Notes under the pieces: model-generated
Database searches by the model: none
Told to the model about the DNA's origin: nothing
Seen by the model: the letters and a program-made list of their open reading frames with translations, nothing else
Program-made: the position numbers and the translations under genes
Assembly (NCBI RefSeq): GCF_001751365.1
Contig: NZ_LJGT01000040.1
Location: forward strand, 725,696 to 789,695
Direction: 5' to 3'
DNA from: Streptomyces abyssalis
GTDB taxonomy: Bacteria > Actinomycetota > Actinomycetes > Streptomycetales > Streptomycetaceae
Length of the DNA stretch: 64,000 nt
Shown here: positions 24,842 to 33,919 of the stretch, piece after piece
How the letters are laid out: each line of letters opens with the position of its first letter
Position numbering within the stretch: position 1 is the first letter of the stretch

Positions 24842-26647
24842 TCACGCCGTCCTCGCGCGGACGACGGCGTCATGGAGCGCTGTGGCGAGCGGGGCGTCCT
24901 GGAGCGGCACCGGCTTGCGCCGTGCGCATGGCTCCGTGACGGCGACAGGTGAAGCGGCGGACGGGCCCGCGGACGTGCCGGCCGACGGACCGGAAGGCGG
25001 GGAAGGAGCGGCATTCGCTGACCCTTCGCCTGCGGGCTGCGCCCCCGCAACTCCCGGCTCTCCGCCGGCTACGGCCGCACCCGTGTCCCGCGCCACCGGC
25101 GCCGGCGCGGGCAGCCGCATCGCCGCGTCCGGCATGGGTGCGCCCTGCGATTGCGCGTCCCGCATCGACGGCTCCCGCACCGCCGGCTCCCGCATCGGTG
25201 GAAGCTCCGGGGGCAGTGCTCCGGGCGGCAACGCCCTTGCCGCCTCGGCCTGTCCGGGCGCCGGGACGGCAGGGAAGCGGTTTTCGGCGGGGTGCGGCGG
25301 CTTTTCGCCACGGCCGGCCTCGCCGGCCTCCCGGCCTGCGGACCCGGAGGCCGCGCCGGCAGCGGAGCCCGACGCCTGCGTCGGCCCGTCCCCCTGCGCA
25401 CCGCCGGTCCCGCCCGGAGCAGCGTCCCCAGCCCCGCCCGGAGCCCTGTCCGCGGCAGCGCCCGGAAGACCGGCCGAAGTATCGCCCAAAGAACCGCCCG
25501 TGCTCTCGTCCGCGGTCGTGCCGGGCCGCGCGGCCGCGCTCAAGTCCACGCCGGCGCCCAGGCTTTCGCCCGTACCGGTGCCTGCGACGGTGGCCCCTGC
25601 CTCGGCGTCCGGGGTCCTGCCACGCATCCGCAGCCGTGCCAGCCCGCACGGCGCATGCGCGGTGGCGCAGGGCAGCCGCAGTTCGCCCTCGCGCGTCCAC
25701 ACTCCCTTCCCCGGCAGCCAGCCGCCGGGAGCCCGGAAGCGCCGCAACTCCTTCTGCATCGGCCGCCACACGCCCAGCCACGCACCGCCCGCGCGCGCAC
25801 CGGTCGTCTGCCCGTGCAGCGCCACGGCGCAGCTCTCCGGCAGCAGCATCTGCCCCGGCTGCACGGCGAACGGCGTGAGCAACGCCCCTTCGGGATGCAG
25901 GGATTCGGGGAAGCGGACGGGCCGGTGGGAGCCCAGCACACCCCAGCCCAGCCGGAATTCGCCGGGTGCGTCGGAACGTACGATCAGCAGGCCGCTGTCC
26001 GCGTCGGCGAGCAGCAGGCGGTCGTCGCTGTCGTCGGTGATCTGAAGCAGCGGGCTGACCTCGCCTCCGCGGCCCAGGTCGACGGCGACCGTCTTGGTGC
26101 GGCCGGTGCCGCCCGTGTCCGTGCGGTCGACGGCGAGCAGGCGGCCCTCGCGGTCCAGCCATGCGCCGCCCCCGCAGCGGCCCGGAACCTCGGCGACCAG
26201 CCGGGGCACTCCTTCGCTGCTGCCGGCGACCAGCCACACTCCCGTGGTGTGCTCGCCCACCGTGAGCGCGTACGCGCGCCGCCCGCACGGTGCGGGCGGC
26301 AGCAGCGTGAGCCGCTCCGACTCGACCACGCCCAGGCGCAGTTCGCCCGTGGCGGGGCCCGTCGGGTAGAGCAGGGCGAGCTTGTGGGCGCCGCCTTCGC
26401 GGCGGGCGATCAGGACCCTTCCGTCCGTCAGCGGCAGCACCTGGCTGCCGGTCTCCTCGGGGCGGGCACCGGGCAGCGGGACCGCATACGGCTCGGGGCC
26501 GTCCAGGGTCCAGCGCTCCGGGAACCAGCCGTCCTCCGCGGACGCGTTGAGCCGGGCCGCATAGGCGCCGTCGGCTGCGATCGTGAACGTGGAGTGCCTT
26601 GCCGTCCGGCTGTCCGTCACGATGCTCTCGGGGGCACAGGCAGTCAT
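24842..26647 (-). CDS. Large hypothetical protein: beta-propeller-like N-terminal half, Pro/Ala/Gly-rich tail
   Basis: 601 aa from ATG 26647; the upstream GGAGGTGATC is an almost ideal Shine-Dalgarno and fixes the start. Residues about 1-380 contain repeated beta-strand pairs (LPLTDGRVLIARREGG, GGAWLDREGRLLAVDRTD, LLLADADSGLLIVRSD), suggesting a WD/propeller-type fold. The remaining 220 residues are low complexity. No signal peptide. The acid/proline tail is extraordinarily biased (almost only A, G, P, S, E, R). The domain may bind a cell component; function unknown. Confidence 0.55.
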   Translation of the reverse strand: MTACAPESIVTDSRTARHSTFTIAADGAYAARLNASAEDGWFPERWTLDGPEPYAVPLPGARPEETGSQVLPLTDGRVLIARREGGAHKLALLYPTGPATGELRLGVVESERLTLLPPAPCGRRAYALTVGEHTTGVWLVAGSSEGVPRLVAEVPGRCGGGAWLDREGRLLAVDRTDTGGTGRTKTVAVDLGRGGEVSPLLQITDDSDDRLLLADADSGLLIVRSDAPGEFRLGWGVLGSHRPVRFPESLHPEGALLTPFAVQPGQMLLPESCAVALHGQTTGARAGGAWLGVWRPMQKELRRFRAPGGWLPGKGVWTREGELRLPCATAHAPCGLARLRMRGRTPDAEAGATVAGTGTGESLGAGVDLSAAARPGTTADESTGGSLGDTSAGLPGAAADRAPGGAGDAAPGGTGGAQGDGPTQASGSAAGAASGSAGREAGEAGRGEKPPHPAENRFPAVPAPGQAEAARALPPGALPPELPPMREPAVREPSMRDAQSQGAPMPDAAMRLPAPAPVARDTGAAVAGGEPGVAGAQPAGEGSANAAPSPPSGPSAGTSAGPSAASPVAVTEPCARRKPVPLQDAPLATALHDAVVRARTA

Positions 26648-26911
26648 GGGTCGATCACCTCCAGTGAGGAACCTAGGTGTCGTACTGCCGCCCGAACAAT
26701 CGGAGTTCGGCCCCTTCACGCGGATGAGTGGCGGATGTGCGAATTGCCTGCGCGACCTGTCGAGCGTGTGCTGCGTAGCGCTTGTACGGCGCCGCCGTGA
26801 AGGGGAGCCGCGAGTTCCGCCGACCGCGTGCCGTCACCCGTCGCAGCCCGCCGTCCCCCGGCAGGACGGTGACCGGACTGCCGGGGGACGGCGGAAGGTA
26901 GCCTTTCCCGC

Positions 26912-27829
26912 GTGCCAGCACTCTCCGAAGTCATCGCCGCGCTCGACGGTCTCTGGCCGCGCGAGCGGGCCGAGCAGTGGGACGCCGTCGGCACCGTCTG
27001 CGGTGACGTCGGCAACCCGGCAGCCCAGGTCGACCGGGTCCTCTTCGCCGTCGACCCCGTCCAGGAGATCGCCGACGAGGCCGTCGAGCTGGGCGCCCAA
27101 CTGCTGGTCACGCACCACCCGCTGTATCTGCGGGGCACGACGACCGTCGCCGCCGACACCTTCAAGGGCCGCGTCGTCCACACGCTGATCAGGCACGGCG
27201 TCGCCCTGCACGTCGCGCACACCAACGCCGACACCGCCGACCCCGGCGTCTCCGACGCCCTCGCCGGTGCGCTCGACCTGCGTGTGCTGCGCCCCCTGGT
27301 GCCGGACGTCACCGACGCGGCGGGCCGCCGCGGCCTGGGCCGCATCTGCGAACCGCCGCGCCCCATGCGGCTGTCGGAGCTGACGGAGTGGGCCGCCGAC
27401 CGGCTGCCCGTCACGGCGCAGGGCATCCGCGCGGCCGGCGACCCGGACCGTATGATCCGCACCCTCGCCGTCTGCGGAGGCTCCGGGGACGGGCTCTTCG
27501 AGGAGGTGCGGGCGGCGGGCGCCGACGCCTACCTGACGGCCGACCTTCGCCACCACCCCGCCTCCGAAGCCCGTGAGCACTCTCCGCTCGCGCTGCTGGA
27601 CGCCGCGCACTTCGCCACCGAGTGGCCGTGGTGCGAGCAGGCAGCCGCACAGCTCGACGAGATCTCCGACCGCCACGGCTGGGGCCTGCGCACGCACGTA
27701 TCGCGTACGGTCACCGACCCCTGGACCGCGCACGCGGCATCGCACGGCGCGGTCGCCGCTGCCGCCGCTCACCCCTCCGATCCCGACCGCAGCGCCTCCA
27801 ACGACATCACCACGGGAGCCCCCAACTGA
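26912..27829 (+). CDS. Nif3-like dinuclear metal-centre protein
   Basis: 305 aa. Metal-binding motifs are present: LLVTHHPLYLRG near residue 70, LHVAHTNADTADPG, and the C-terminal DAAHFATEWPW. The family forms hexameric toroids with two metals and has been linked to GTP cyclohydrolase-I-type or NAD-related activities, none of them settled. GTG 26912 opens a three-gene unit: the stop overlaps a CTG start of the zinc-ribbon gene, which overlaps the RNase H/phosphatase gene. The last about 60 residues include an Ala-rich insertion. Confidence 0.88.
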   Translation: MPALSEVIAALDGLWPRERAEQWDAVGTVCGDVGNPAAQVDRVLFAVDPVQEIADEAVELGAQLLVTHHPLYLRGTTTVAADTFKGRVVHTLIRHGVALHVAHTNADTADPGVSDALAGALDLRVLRPLVPDVTDAAGRRGLGRICEPPRPMRLSELTEWAADRLPVTAQGIRAAGDPDRMIRTLAVCGGSGDGLFEEVRAAGADAYLTADLRHHPASEAREHSPLALLDAAHFATEWPWCEQAAAQLDEISDRHGWGLRTHVSRTVTDPWTAHAASHGAVAAAAAHPSDPDRSASNDITTGAPN

Positions 27830-28569
27830 ACGCCGCGCCCGCCGATCAGATCCGACTGCTGGACGTCCAGGCCCTGGACACCCGACTGACGCAGCTCGCA
27901 CACAAGCGCAAGAACCTGCCGGAGCACGAGGAGATCCAGTCGCTGGAGGCGGATCTCCTCCAAGTCCGTGACCTGCTCGTCGCCTCCCGTACGGAGGAGG
28001 GCGACACCGCACGCGAGCAGACCAAGGCCGAATCGGACGTCGACCAGGTGCGGCAGCGCGCCGCGCGCGACCAGAAGCGGCTCGACTCCGGTCAGGTCAC
28101 CAACCCGAAGGACCTGGAGAACCTGCAGAGCGAGATCGCCTCCCTCGCACGGCGCCAGGGAGACCTGGAGGACGTCGTCCTGGAGGTCATGGAGCGGCAC
28201 GAGGCGGCCACCGAGCGGGCGGCCGAGCTGGCACAGCGCGTCGAAGCGGTGGAGGCGAAGACCGAGGACGCCGTCGCACGGCGTGACGCGGCGCTGCAGG
28301 AGATCGACGCCGAGGCGGGCACGGTCCGCGGGGAACGCGAGTCGGCCGCCGGCTCGGTGCCCGCCGACCTGCTGAAGCTGTACGAGAAGATCCGCGAGCA
28401 GCAGGGCGGTGTCGGAGCGGCCCGGCTCTTCCAACGGCGTTGCGAGGGCTGCCAGTTGGAGCTGAACATCACGGAGCTCAACGAAGTCCGCCAGGCCCCC
28501 CAGGACGCCGTGCTGCGGTGCGAGAACTGCCGCCGGGTCCTGGTCCGTACGCCCGAGTCCGGGCTCTGA
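27826..28569 (+). CDS. C4-type zinc-ribbon coiled-coil protein, unusual CTG start
   Basis: 247 aa. A long coiled coil (about residues 20-190, heptads such as LENLQSEIASLARRQGDLED) is followed by a zinc ribbon with CEGCQLELN and CENC cysteine pairs near the C-terminus. No ATG, GTG or TTG exists near the expected N-terminus: the only fitting start is CTG 27826, overlapping the Nif3 stop as CTGA, with GGGAG about nine nt upstream. The family is conserved in actinobacteria next to the Nif3 and RNase H genes, and has been proposed as a nucleic-acid or ribosome-associated protein. Confidence 0.82.
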   Translation: MNAAPADQIRLLDVQALDTRLTQLAHKRKNLPEHEEIQSLEADLLQVRDLLVASRTEEGDTAREQTKAESDVDQVRQRAARDQKRLDSGQVTNPKDLENLQSEIASLARRQGDLEDVVLEVMERHEAATERAAELAQRVEAVEAKTEDAVARRDAALQEIDAEAGTVRGERESAAGSVPADLLKLYEKIREQQGGVGAARLFQRRCEGCQLELNITELNEVRQAPQDAVLRCENCRRVLVRTPESGL

Positions 28570-29816
28570 TGGCGCGCGGGGCCGGCAGGCACGGCGGCCG
28601 GACCTTCGTCGTCGAGGCGGACGGAGGCTCGCGCGGCAACCCGGGGCCCGCCGGTTACGGCGCGGTCGTACGGGACGGGGACAGCGGCGAAGTCCTGCGG
28701 GAGACGGCTCAGTTCATCGGCGTGGCCACGAACAACGTCGCCGAGTACAAGGGGCTGATCGCGGGCCTGCGCGCGGCGTACGAGCTGGACCCGCACGCGG
28801 CCGTGCGGGTGCGGATGGACTCCAAGCTCGTCGTGGAGCAGATGTCCGGACGCTGGAAGATCAAGCACCCCGACATGCGTCCGCTCGCCGCCGAGGCGCA
28901 GCGGATCTTCCCGCCGGGCGCCGTGCGGGACTACGAGTGGATTCCCCGCGCGGAGAACAAGCACGCCGACCGGCTGGCCAACGAGGCGATGGACGCGGGC
29001 AAGCGGGGCGAGGAGTGGTCTGCCGGAGCCTCGACGGCGGAGCTGGACGCCGCGGACGAGAAGGCCAGGGGCGGTGGAGCGGGAGCGGCGCCGATACCGG
29101 ATGCTCCTGCCGTCTCCGGTGCGGGCGGGACGGCCGGGGCGGACGGCACGTCCGAGGAGTCCGCCCCGCACAGCGGCTGGGGCCCGGACCTCGGGCCGCC
29201 CACCACTTTCGTACTGCTGCGGCACGGCGAGACGCCGCTCACGCCCGAGAAGCGCTTCTCCGGCAGCGGCGGCACCGACCCGCGGCTCTCCCCGGCAGGC
29301 TGGCGCCAGGCGCACGCGGCGGCCGGGGCGCTGGCCGCTCGCGGGACGCTCCAGGCCGTGGTCAGCTCCCCGATGCGCCGCTGCCAGGAGACCGCGTCCG
29401 CGGTCGCGGAACGCACCGGACTGAAGGTCCGCGTCGACGACGGCCTGCGCGAGGCCGACTTCGGCGCCTGGGAGGGCCTCACCTTCGCCGAGGTGCGCGA
29501 ACGCTTCCCGGACGACCTGGAGAAGTGGCTGGAGTCCACCGAGGCGCGGCCGACCGGCGGCGGTGAGAGCTTCGCGACGGTCGCGGAACGCATCGCCGTG
29601 ACGCGGGACCGGCTGCTGGCCCGCTACTCCGGCAGGACGGTGCTGCTCGTCACGCACGTCACGCCCGTCAAGACGCTGGTGCGGCTGGCACTCGAAGCGC
29701 CGCCCGCCGCGCTGTTCCGCATGGAACTGTCGGCGGCCTGCCTCTCGGCGATCGCCTACTACTCGGACGGCAACGCGTCGGTGCGGCTGCTGAACGACAC
29801 CGGACATCTGCGCTGA
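28569..29816 (+). CDS. Bifunctional RNase H / histidine phosphatase (CobC-like) protein
   Basis: 415 aa. The N-terminal RNase H type I domain has EADGGSRGNPGPAGYGAV, NNVAEYKGLIAGL, RMDSKLVVEQMSG and HADRLANEA, retaining the catalytic acidic residues. A disordered linker (about 150-215) leads to a histidine-phosphatase domain with LLRHGETPLTPEKRFSG and VSSPMRRCQETA; catalytic His is in RHGE. The same fusion occurs in mycobacteria, where the phosphatase half resembles alpha-ribazole phosphatase. ATG 28569 overlaps the zinc-ribbon stop (TGATG). It acts in the cytoplasm: RNA removal from RNA/DNA hybrids plus a phosphatase. Confidence 0.92.
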   Translation: MARGAGRHGGRTFVVEADGGSRGNPGPAGYGAVVRDGDSGEVLRETAQFIGVATNNVAEYKGLIAGLRAAYELDPHAAVRVRMDSKLVVEQMSGRWKIKHPDMRPLAAEAQRIFPPGAVRDYEWIPRAENKHADRLANEAMDAGKRGEEWSAGASTAELDAADEKARGGGAGAAPIPDAPAVSGAGGTAGADGTSEESAPHSGWGPDLGPPTTFVLLRHGETPLTPEKRFSGSGGTDPRLSPAGWRQAHAAAGALAARGTLQAVVSSPMRRCQETASAVAERTGLKVRVDDGLREADFGAWEGLTFAEVRERFPDDLEKWLESTEARPTGGGESFATVAERIAVTRDRLLARYSGRTVLLVTHVTPVKTLVRLALEAPPAALFRMELSAACLSAIAYYSDGNASVRLLNDTGHLR

Positions 29817-29900
29817 GCTGTCCCCCGAGCGCCGGGCCGTGCCGCGCCGTGCCGTGCCGGTGCCGGTGACCACGGCGCCGGTGGCGGGGTGCTGCGGCCG

Positions 29901-30557
29901 TCAGCCGCGCAGCGCGGCGGCGGCCCGCGCGAGGCGCTGGACGCGGGGCCAGTCCCTCGCGGCCAGCGCGTCGGCCGGCACCATCCAACTGCCGCCCACG
30001 CAGCCGACGTTGGGCAGCGCCAGATAGCCGGCTGCGCTGGCCTCGTCGATTCCGCCGGTCGGGCAGAAGCGGGCCTGGGGGAGGGGCGAGGCGAGCGCCT
30101 TGAGGTATGCGGTGCCGCCGGCGGCCTCCGCGGGGAAGAACTTCATCTCGCGCACGCCGCGCTCCAGCAGCGCGACCACCTCCGACGCCGTCGAGACCCC
30201 GGGCAGCGCGGGCACTCCGCTGCCGAGCATCGCCTCCAGCGTGCTCTCCGTCCAGCCGGGGCTGACCAGGAAGCGGGCCCCCGCGTCCACCGCGTCCTGC
30301 GCCTGACCGGGTGTGAGCACGGTGCCCGCGCCCGCGACCGCCTCCGGCACCTCCGCGGTGATCGCCCGGATCGCCTCGCCGGCCGCCGCCGTACGCAGCG
30401 TGATCTCGACGACGGGCAGTCCCCCCGCGACCAGGGCGCGGGCGAGGGGTACGGCGTCGGCGGCGTCCTCCAGCACGACGACGGGGATCACGGGCGCCAT
30501 GTCGAGCAGCGGGACGGCGGGCGACGGCGAGGGTGACGCGGGGGGAGCGGGAGCCAT
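29901..30557 (-). CDS. eda: KDPG/KHG aldolase
   Basis: 218 aa from ATG 30557 (AGAGG upstream). The class I aldolase barrel includes VIPVVVLEDA, VVEITLRTAAA (Glu base), GAGTVLTPGQA, REMKFFPAEAAGG (Schiff-base Lys) and FCPTGGI. It cleaves 2-keto-3-deoxy-6-phosphogluconate to pyruvate and glyceraldehyde 3-phosphate. No dehydratase or kinase of the Entner-Doudoroff or uronate route lies nearby, so it is a stand-alone copy or acts with distant partners. Convergent with the RNase H gene. Confidence 0.9.
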   Translation of the reverse strand: MAPAPPASPSPSPAVPLLDMAPVIPVVVLEDAADAVPLARALVAGGLPVVEITLRTAAAGEAIRAITAEVPEAVAGAGTVLTPGQAQDAVDAGARFLVSPGWTESTLEAMLGSGVPALPGVSTASEVVALLERGVREMKFFPAEAAGGTAYLKALASPLPQARFCPTGGIDEASAAGYLALPNVGCVGGSWMVPADALAARDWPRVQRLARAAAALRG

Positions 30558-30644
30558 GCGCGCATCCTCTCTCCGGCCGTTCCCGGCACGCAACGCCCGT
30601 TGCGCACCGCGCAATCGCACGCCCTGAGGTGAACGTGCCGGGGC

Positions 30645-31445
30645 TCAGAGCTCCGAGACCACCACGTCCAGCGCCCGCGGCTTCCCGGGCTTCCGGCCGG
30701 CCTCCGGCTCCTCCACCGCGTAACCGAGCCCGCGCAGCGCCTTCACCAGCGCCGCCGGAGTCGAGGGGGACGAGCCGCCCTCCAGCAGGGCCCGTACGAT
30801 GCGGCCCTTCGTGGCCTTGTTGAAGTGGCTGACGACGGTGCGCTTCTCAACGCCGTCCACCACGGCCGACTGCAGCACACGTACCGTGACGGTGCGCTCG
30901 GCCAGCTCGCCCCTGGGCTTCCACATCTGTGCGTACGCCGTGGAGCGCAGGTCGAGCACCGGGCCCGTGCCGGCGGCCTCGGGCAGCACGGCCGCCAGCG
31001 GCTCCCGCCAGTGCGTGCTCAGCGCGCCCAGACCCGGCAGGCGCACCCCGCCCGAGCAGCGGTACGAGGGGATCCGGTCCTTGATCCCGACCGCGCCCCA
31101 CAGGCCGGAGAAGACCAGCAGCGACTTCGCGGCCCGCCGCTTCGCCGCCGGGCTGAGCGTGGCCAGGCCGAGAGCGTCGTAGAGGACTCCGGTGTAGATC
31201 TCACCCGCGGGCCGTGCGGGTGCCGAGCGCAGCCGGGCGTTCCTGGCGACCTCGCCGCGCAGCCCCTCGCTGAGGCCCAGCACGTCTCGCGCCTTCTCCT
31301 CGTCGGCCGAGCAGAGTCCGACGAGCTCCTCCAGTACCGCCTCGCGCGCCGGTGCCAGCGCCGGCAGTGTCAAAGAGTCCAGGTCGAGGGGGCGTCCCCT
31401 GCCTCCGTCGGCCTTTCCCTCGGACGGTGGCAGCAGCACGAGCAC
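30645..31445 (-). CDS. yaaA: YaaA-family peroxide-stress protein
   Basis: 266 aa. The GTG at 31445 places the conserved N-terminus LVLLPPSEGKADGG at residue 2; GAGGAG precedes it. Further signatures are YTGVLYDALG, LLVFSGLWG, DRIPSYR and the C-terminal HFNKATKGRIVRALL. YaaA limits intracellular iron and protects against oxidative DNA damage in Escherichia coli. Roughly 90 bp separate it from the eda gene. Full-length, no disruption. Confidence 0.9.
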   Translation of the reverse strand: MLVLLPPSEGKADGGRGRPLDLDSLTLPALAPAREAVLEELVGLCSADEEKARDVLGLSEGLRGEVARNARLRSAPARPAGEIYTGVLYDALGLATLSPAAKRRAAKSLLVFSGLWGAVGIKDRIPSYRCSGGVRLPGLGALSTHWREPLAAVLPEAAGTGPVLDLRSTAYAQMWKPRGELAERTVTVRVLQSAVVDGVEKRTVVSHFNKATKGRIVRALLEGGSSPSTPAALVKALRGLGYAVEEPEAGRKPGKPRALDVVVSEL

Positions 31446-31662
31446 GGCGGATCTCCTCGGCGGACGGCAGGACACGGACGACAGCGGTGCGACGGCCGCT
31501 ACGAGCGTGCGTACGTCGGCGGTGCGACGCCAAGCAGCGTATGGGGTACGGGGACTTCGCGGGCACACCGGGCGTGCGTGAGATGCGCACGCAGGCACGT
31601 GCGCCGGGCGCGCACGGCACGTGCGCCGGGTGGGCGGCCGGCGGTCGGCGGAAGGAGGGCCG

Positions 31663-31893
31663 CTACGCGTGCCCCTCCCGCTCGTCCACCGCCGCGACCG
31701 CTTCCCGCATCCGCTCCCGCGACCAGCCGGTCACCTCGGCGACCGCCGCCTCGGCCTCGCCGCCGTCCTCGCGCAGCGCCTGCGCCACCACCGCCTCCAG
31801 ATCCGTGCGGGCGGCGTCGAGGGCGGCGGCGGCCTCGCGCCAGCGCTGCGTCGCCAGTTCCAGTGCGGCGATGTCGAAGCTCATGCCGTCCAT
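31663..31893 (-). CDS. Small helical protein (76 aa), function unknown
   Basis: 76 aa from ATG 31893, or 73 aa from ATG 31884 (the start is undecided; neither has a strong Shine-Dalgarno). The sequence is almost entirely amphipathic helix: IAALELATQRWREAAAALDA and VAEVTGWSRERMREAVAAVD. The spacing suggests an antiparallel coiled coil, possibly a small DNA- or protein-binding adaptor. It is separated by about 215 bp from yaaA and by 450 bp from the divergent phosphatase gene. Confidence 0.5.
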   Translation of the reverse strand: MDGMSFDIAALELATQRWREAAAALDAARTDLEAVVAQALREDGGEAEAAVAEVTGWSRERMREAVAAVDEREGHA

Positions 31894-32344
31894 GGTGGCA
31901 GGCGGCACGTGCGGTGTGCCCGGGTCACGGCGCCGGTGCCGTCCCAGGACCGTGCTCCTGTGCGACGAACTCCGCCCCGGACCCAGCTCACCGACCTCGT
32001 GCCACGCGGAGCCGGCGGCCGGCTCCACCTCGGGCATGGGACCTCCGCGCGCTCCCGGCGTCGGAGCGCTCACCGGGCGTCGGAGCGCCGGACACCACCG
32101 GTCACCAGCATGCTCCCCGCCGCACGGCGGGCCCATCGCACCGCAGGAAGCGGAATGGTGCCGGGGCCGAAGAAGGGGCGCTGGCCGACCCCGTCGACGC
32201 AGGTGCAACCTGGAGGGGAGACCGCCGACGTCCGGAGAAGAAGGGTTGAAAGGACAGATCCGGAACGTACGGAAGGCGAGTGGCCCGGTCCTCCCCGGGT
32301 ACTCGTCGGCTTCGTCCGCGCCGGCGGCCGAAGGAGGATGTGCG
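31894..32344. other. 450-bp intergenic region between divergent genes
   Basis: No gene is supported. It holds a direct repeat GCGTCGGAGCGC (around 32058 and 32080) and an AAGGAGG ribosome-binding site (32331-32337) for the PP2C gene. Promoters for both flanking genes must lie here but I cannot place them. Confidence 0.4.
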
Positions 32345-33631
32345 ATGGGCAGGGCATCCGGCCGGGCCCAGATGCTGGGTGAGCTCCTCGCGGCCAGCCA
32401 TCTGAGCACGTTGACGCAGCTGCCCGGGGTGGTGAGCGAGCAGGCCAGGCGCTTCGGCTGGTCGGAGGTGCTTCTCTACATCTGCGACCTTCAGCAGACC
32501 GTGCTGACGCTGATGACCGGGGAGGGCATCGACGGTGGCAGGATGACGGGCGACCTCCCGGCCGAGCTGCAGATCGACGGCACGGCTCCGGGGCGGGCCT
32601 TCCAGCTCGGCGAGATCCTCCCGACGTCCGCGAGCGGCGACCAGTGGTGGGTGCCCGTCCTGAACGGCACCGAGCGGGTGGGGCTGCTGCGCGTCACGAC
32701 TTCCGGTTCCGGTTCCGGCGAGTCCTGCATGGAGGACATGCGGGCGCTGGCCGGCCTGGTCGCGCTGCTGCTGGTGGCCAAGCGCGGCACCAGCGACGCG
32801 TACGCCCGCCTGGTGCGGCGGCGCCGCATGAACGTCGCCGCGGAGATGGAGTGGCGCCTGATGCCGCCGCGTACCTTCGCGACGGACAGGGCGGTCGTCA
32901 GCGCGCTGATGGAGCCGGCGTACGAAGTCAGCGGCGACGCCTTCGACTACGCCTTCGCCGACGACATCGCCCACCTGTGCATCATCGACGCCATGGGCCA
33001 CGACACCGCCGCCGGCCTGACCGCGAATCTGGCCGTGGCCGCGTGCCGCAACCAGCGCCGTCAGGGCAGCGGGCTGGTGGACACGGCCAGCGGCATGGAG
33101 AAGGCCCTCGTGGACCAGTTCGAGGACAGCCGCTACGCCACCGGCATCCTGGCCGACCTGGACGTGGGCACCGGGCGGCTCACCTGGATCAGCCGGGGCC
33201 ACTATCCGCCGGTCGTCATCCGCGGCGGGCGCTTCGCCGTCCCGCTGGAATGTGCGCCGGCACCCCCGATGGGCACCGGTCTCGGCATCGCGCCCACGCT
33301 CTGCCATGAGCAGCTGGAGCCCGGCGACCGGCTGCTGCTCTACACCGACGGGATCACGGAGGCCCGCAATCCCGACGGCGAGGAATTCGGCCTCGACCGC
33401 TTCACCGACTTCCTCATCAGGCACCACGCGGACGGGCTGCCCGTGCCCGAGACGCTCCGCCGGCTCATCCGCCACCACCTCGACTACCACCGTGGACGGC
33501 TGAGCGACGACGCCACGGTGCTGGTCCTGGAGTGGCACGGCCCCGCGCCGTATCCCCCCGGAGAGGCCGAGGCGCTGGTCGGGCTGCCGGCGGGGAGCGC
33601 GCCGTCGCTGCTGGACCGGCCGACGAGCTGA
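32345..33631 (+). CDS. SpoIIE/PP2C-type serine/threonine phosphatase with N-terminal sensor domain
   Basis: 428 aa. Residues about 1-150 are a GAF-like sensory part (VLLYICDLQQTVLTLMTGEG). The PP2C/RsbU domain starts near 165: RMNVAAEMEWRLMPP, VSGDAFDYAFADD, IIDAMGHDTAAGL (metal-binding Asp), DVGTGRLTWISRGHYPPVV and LLLYTDGITEARNPDGEEFG, then LSDDATVLVLEW. This is the architecture of phosphatases that dephosphorylate anti-anti-sigma factors. ATG 32345 has AAGGAGG seven nt upstream. No kinase or antagonist is linked, so its target is distant. Confidence 0.88.
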   Translation: MGRASGRAQMLGELLAASHLSTLTQLPGVVSEQARRFGWSEVLLYICDLQQTVLTLMTGEGIDGGRMTGDLPAELQIDGTAPGRAFQLGEILPTSASGDQWWVPVLNGTERVGLLRVTTSGSGSGESCMEDMRALAGLVALLLVAKRGTSDAYARLVRRRRMNVAAEMEWRLMPPRTFATDRAVVSALMEPAYEVSGDAFDYAFADDIAHLCIIDAMGHDTAAGLTANLAVAACRNQRRQGSGLVDTASGMEKALVDQFEDSRYATGILADLDVGTGRLTWISRGHYPPVVIRGGRFAVPLECAPAPPMGTGLGIAPTLCHEQLEPGDRLLLYTDGITEARNPDGEEFGLDRFTDFLIRHHADGLPVPETLRRLIRHHLDYHRGRLSDDATVLVLEWHGPAPYPPGEAEALVGLPAGSAPSLLDRPTS

Positions 33632-33919
33632 CCGGCGACGAACTGACCGTCCGACGAGCTGGGGACCCCGCGCGGCGCGGCGGCCCGGCACCAGGACCGC
33701 GTTCGGCGGAGGGCGCGCGGACCCCGGGTCTGCTACCCGTCCGGTGGCAGCCGGCCGGCGGGCGGAAGGGGTCACTCATGAAGAATCCGGGTATCACCCG
33801 GTAACCAACTGCCTCTTCCCATGCGCCCGTTACGTGCATGCTCACCGGCTCACCCGAGACCTGGTGAGGCGCCACGGTGGCTCGGCCCCCCCCACACGTA
33901 CAACTTCACAGGAGCGCCA

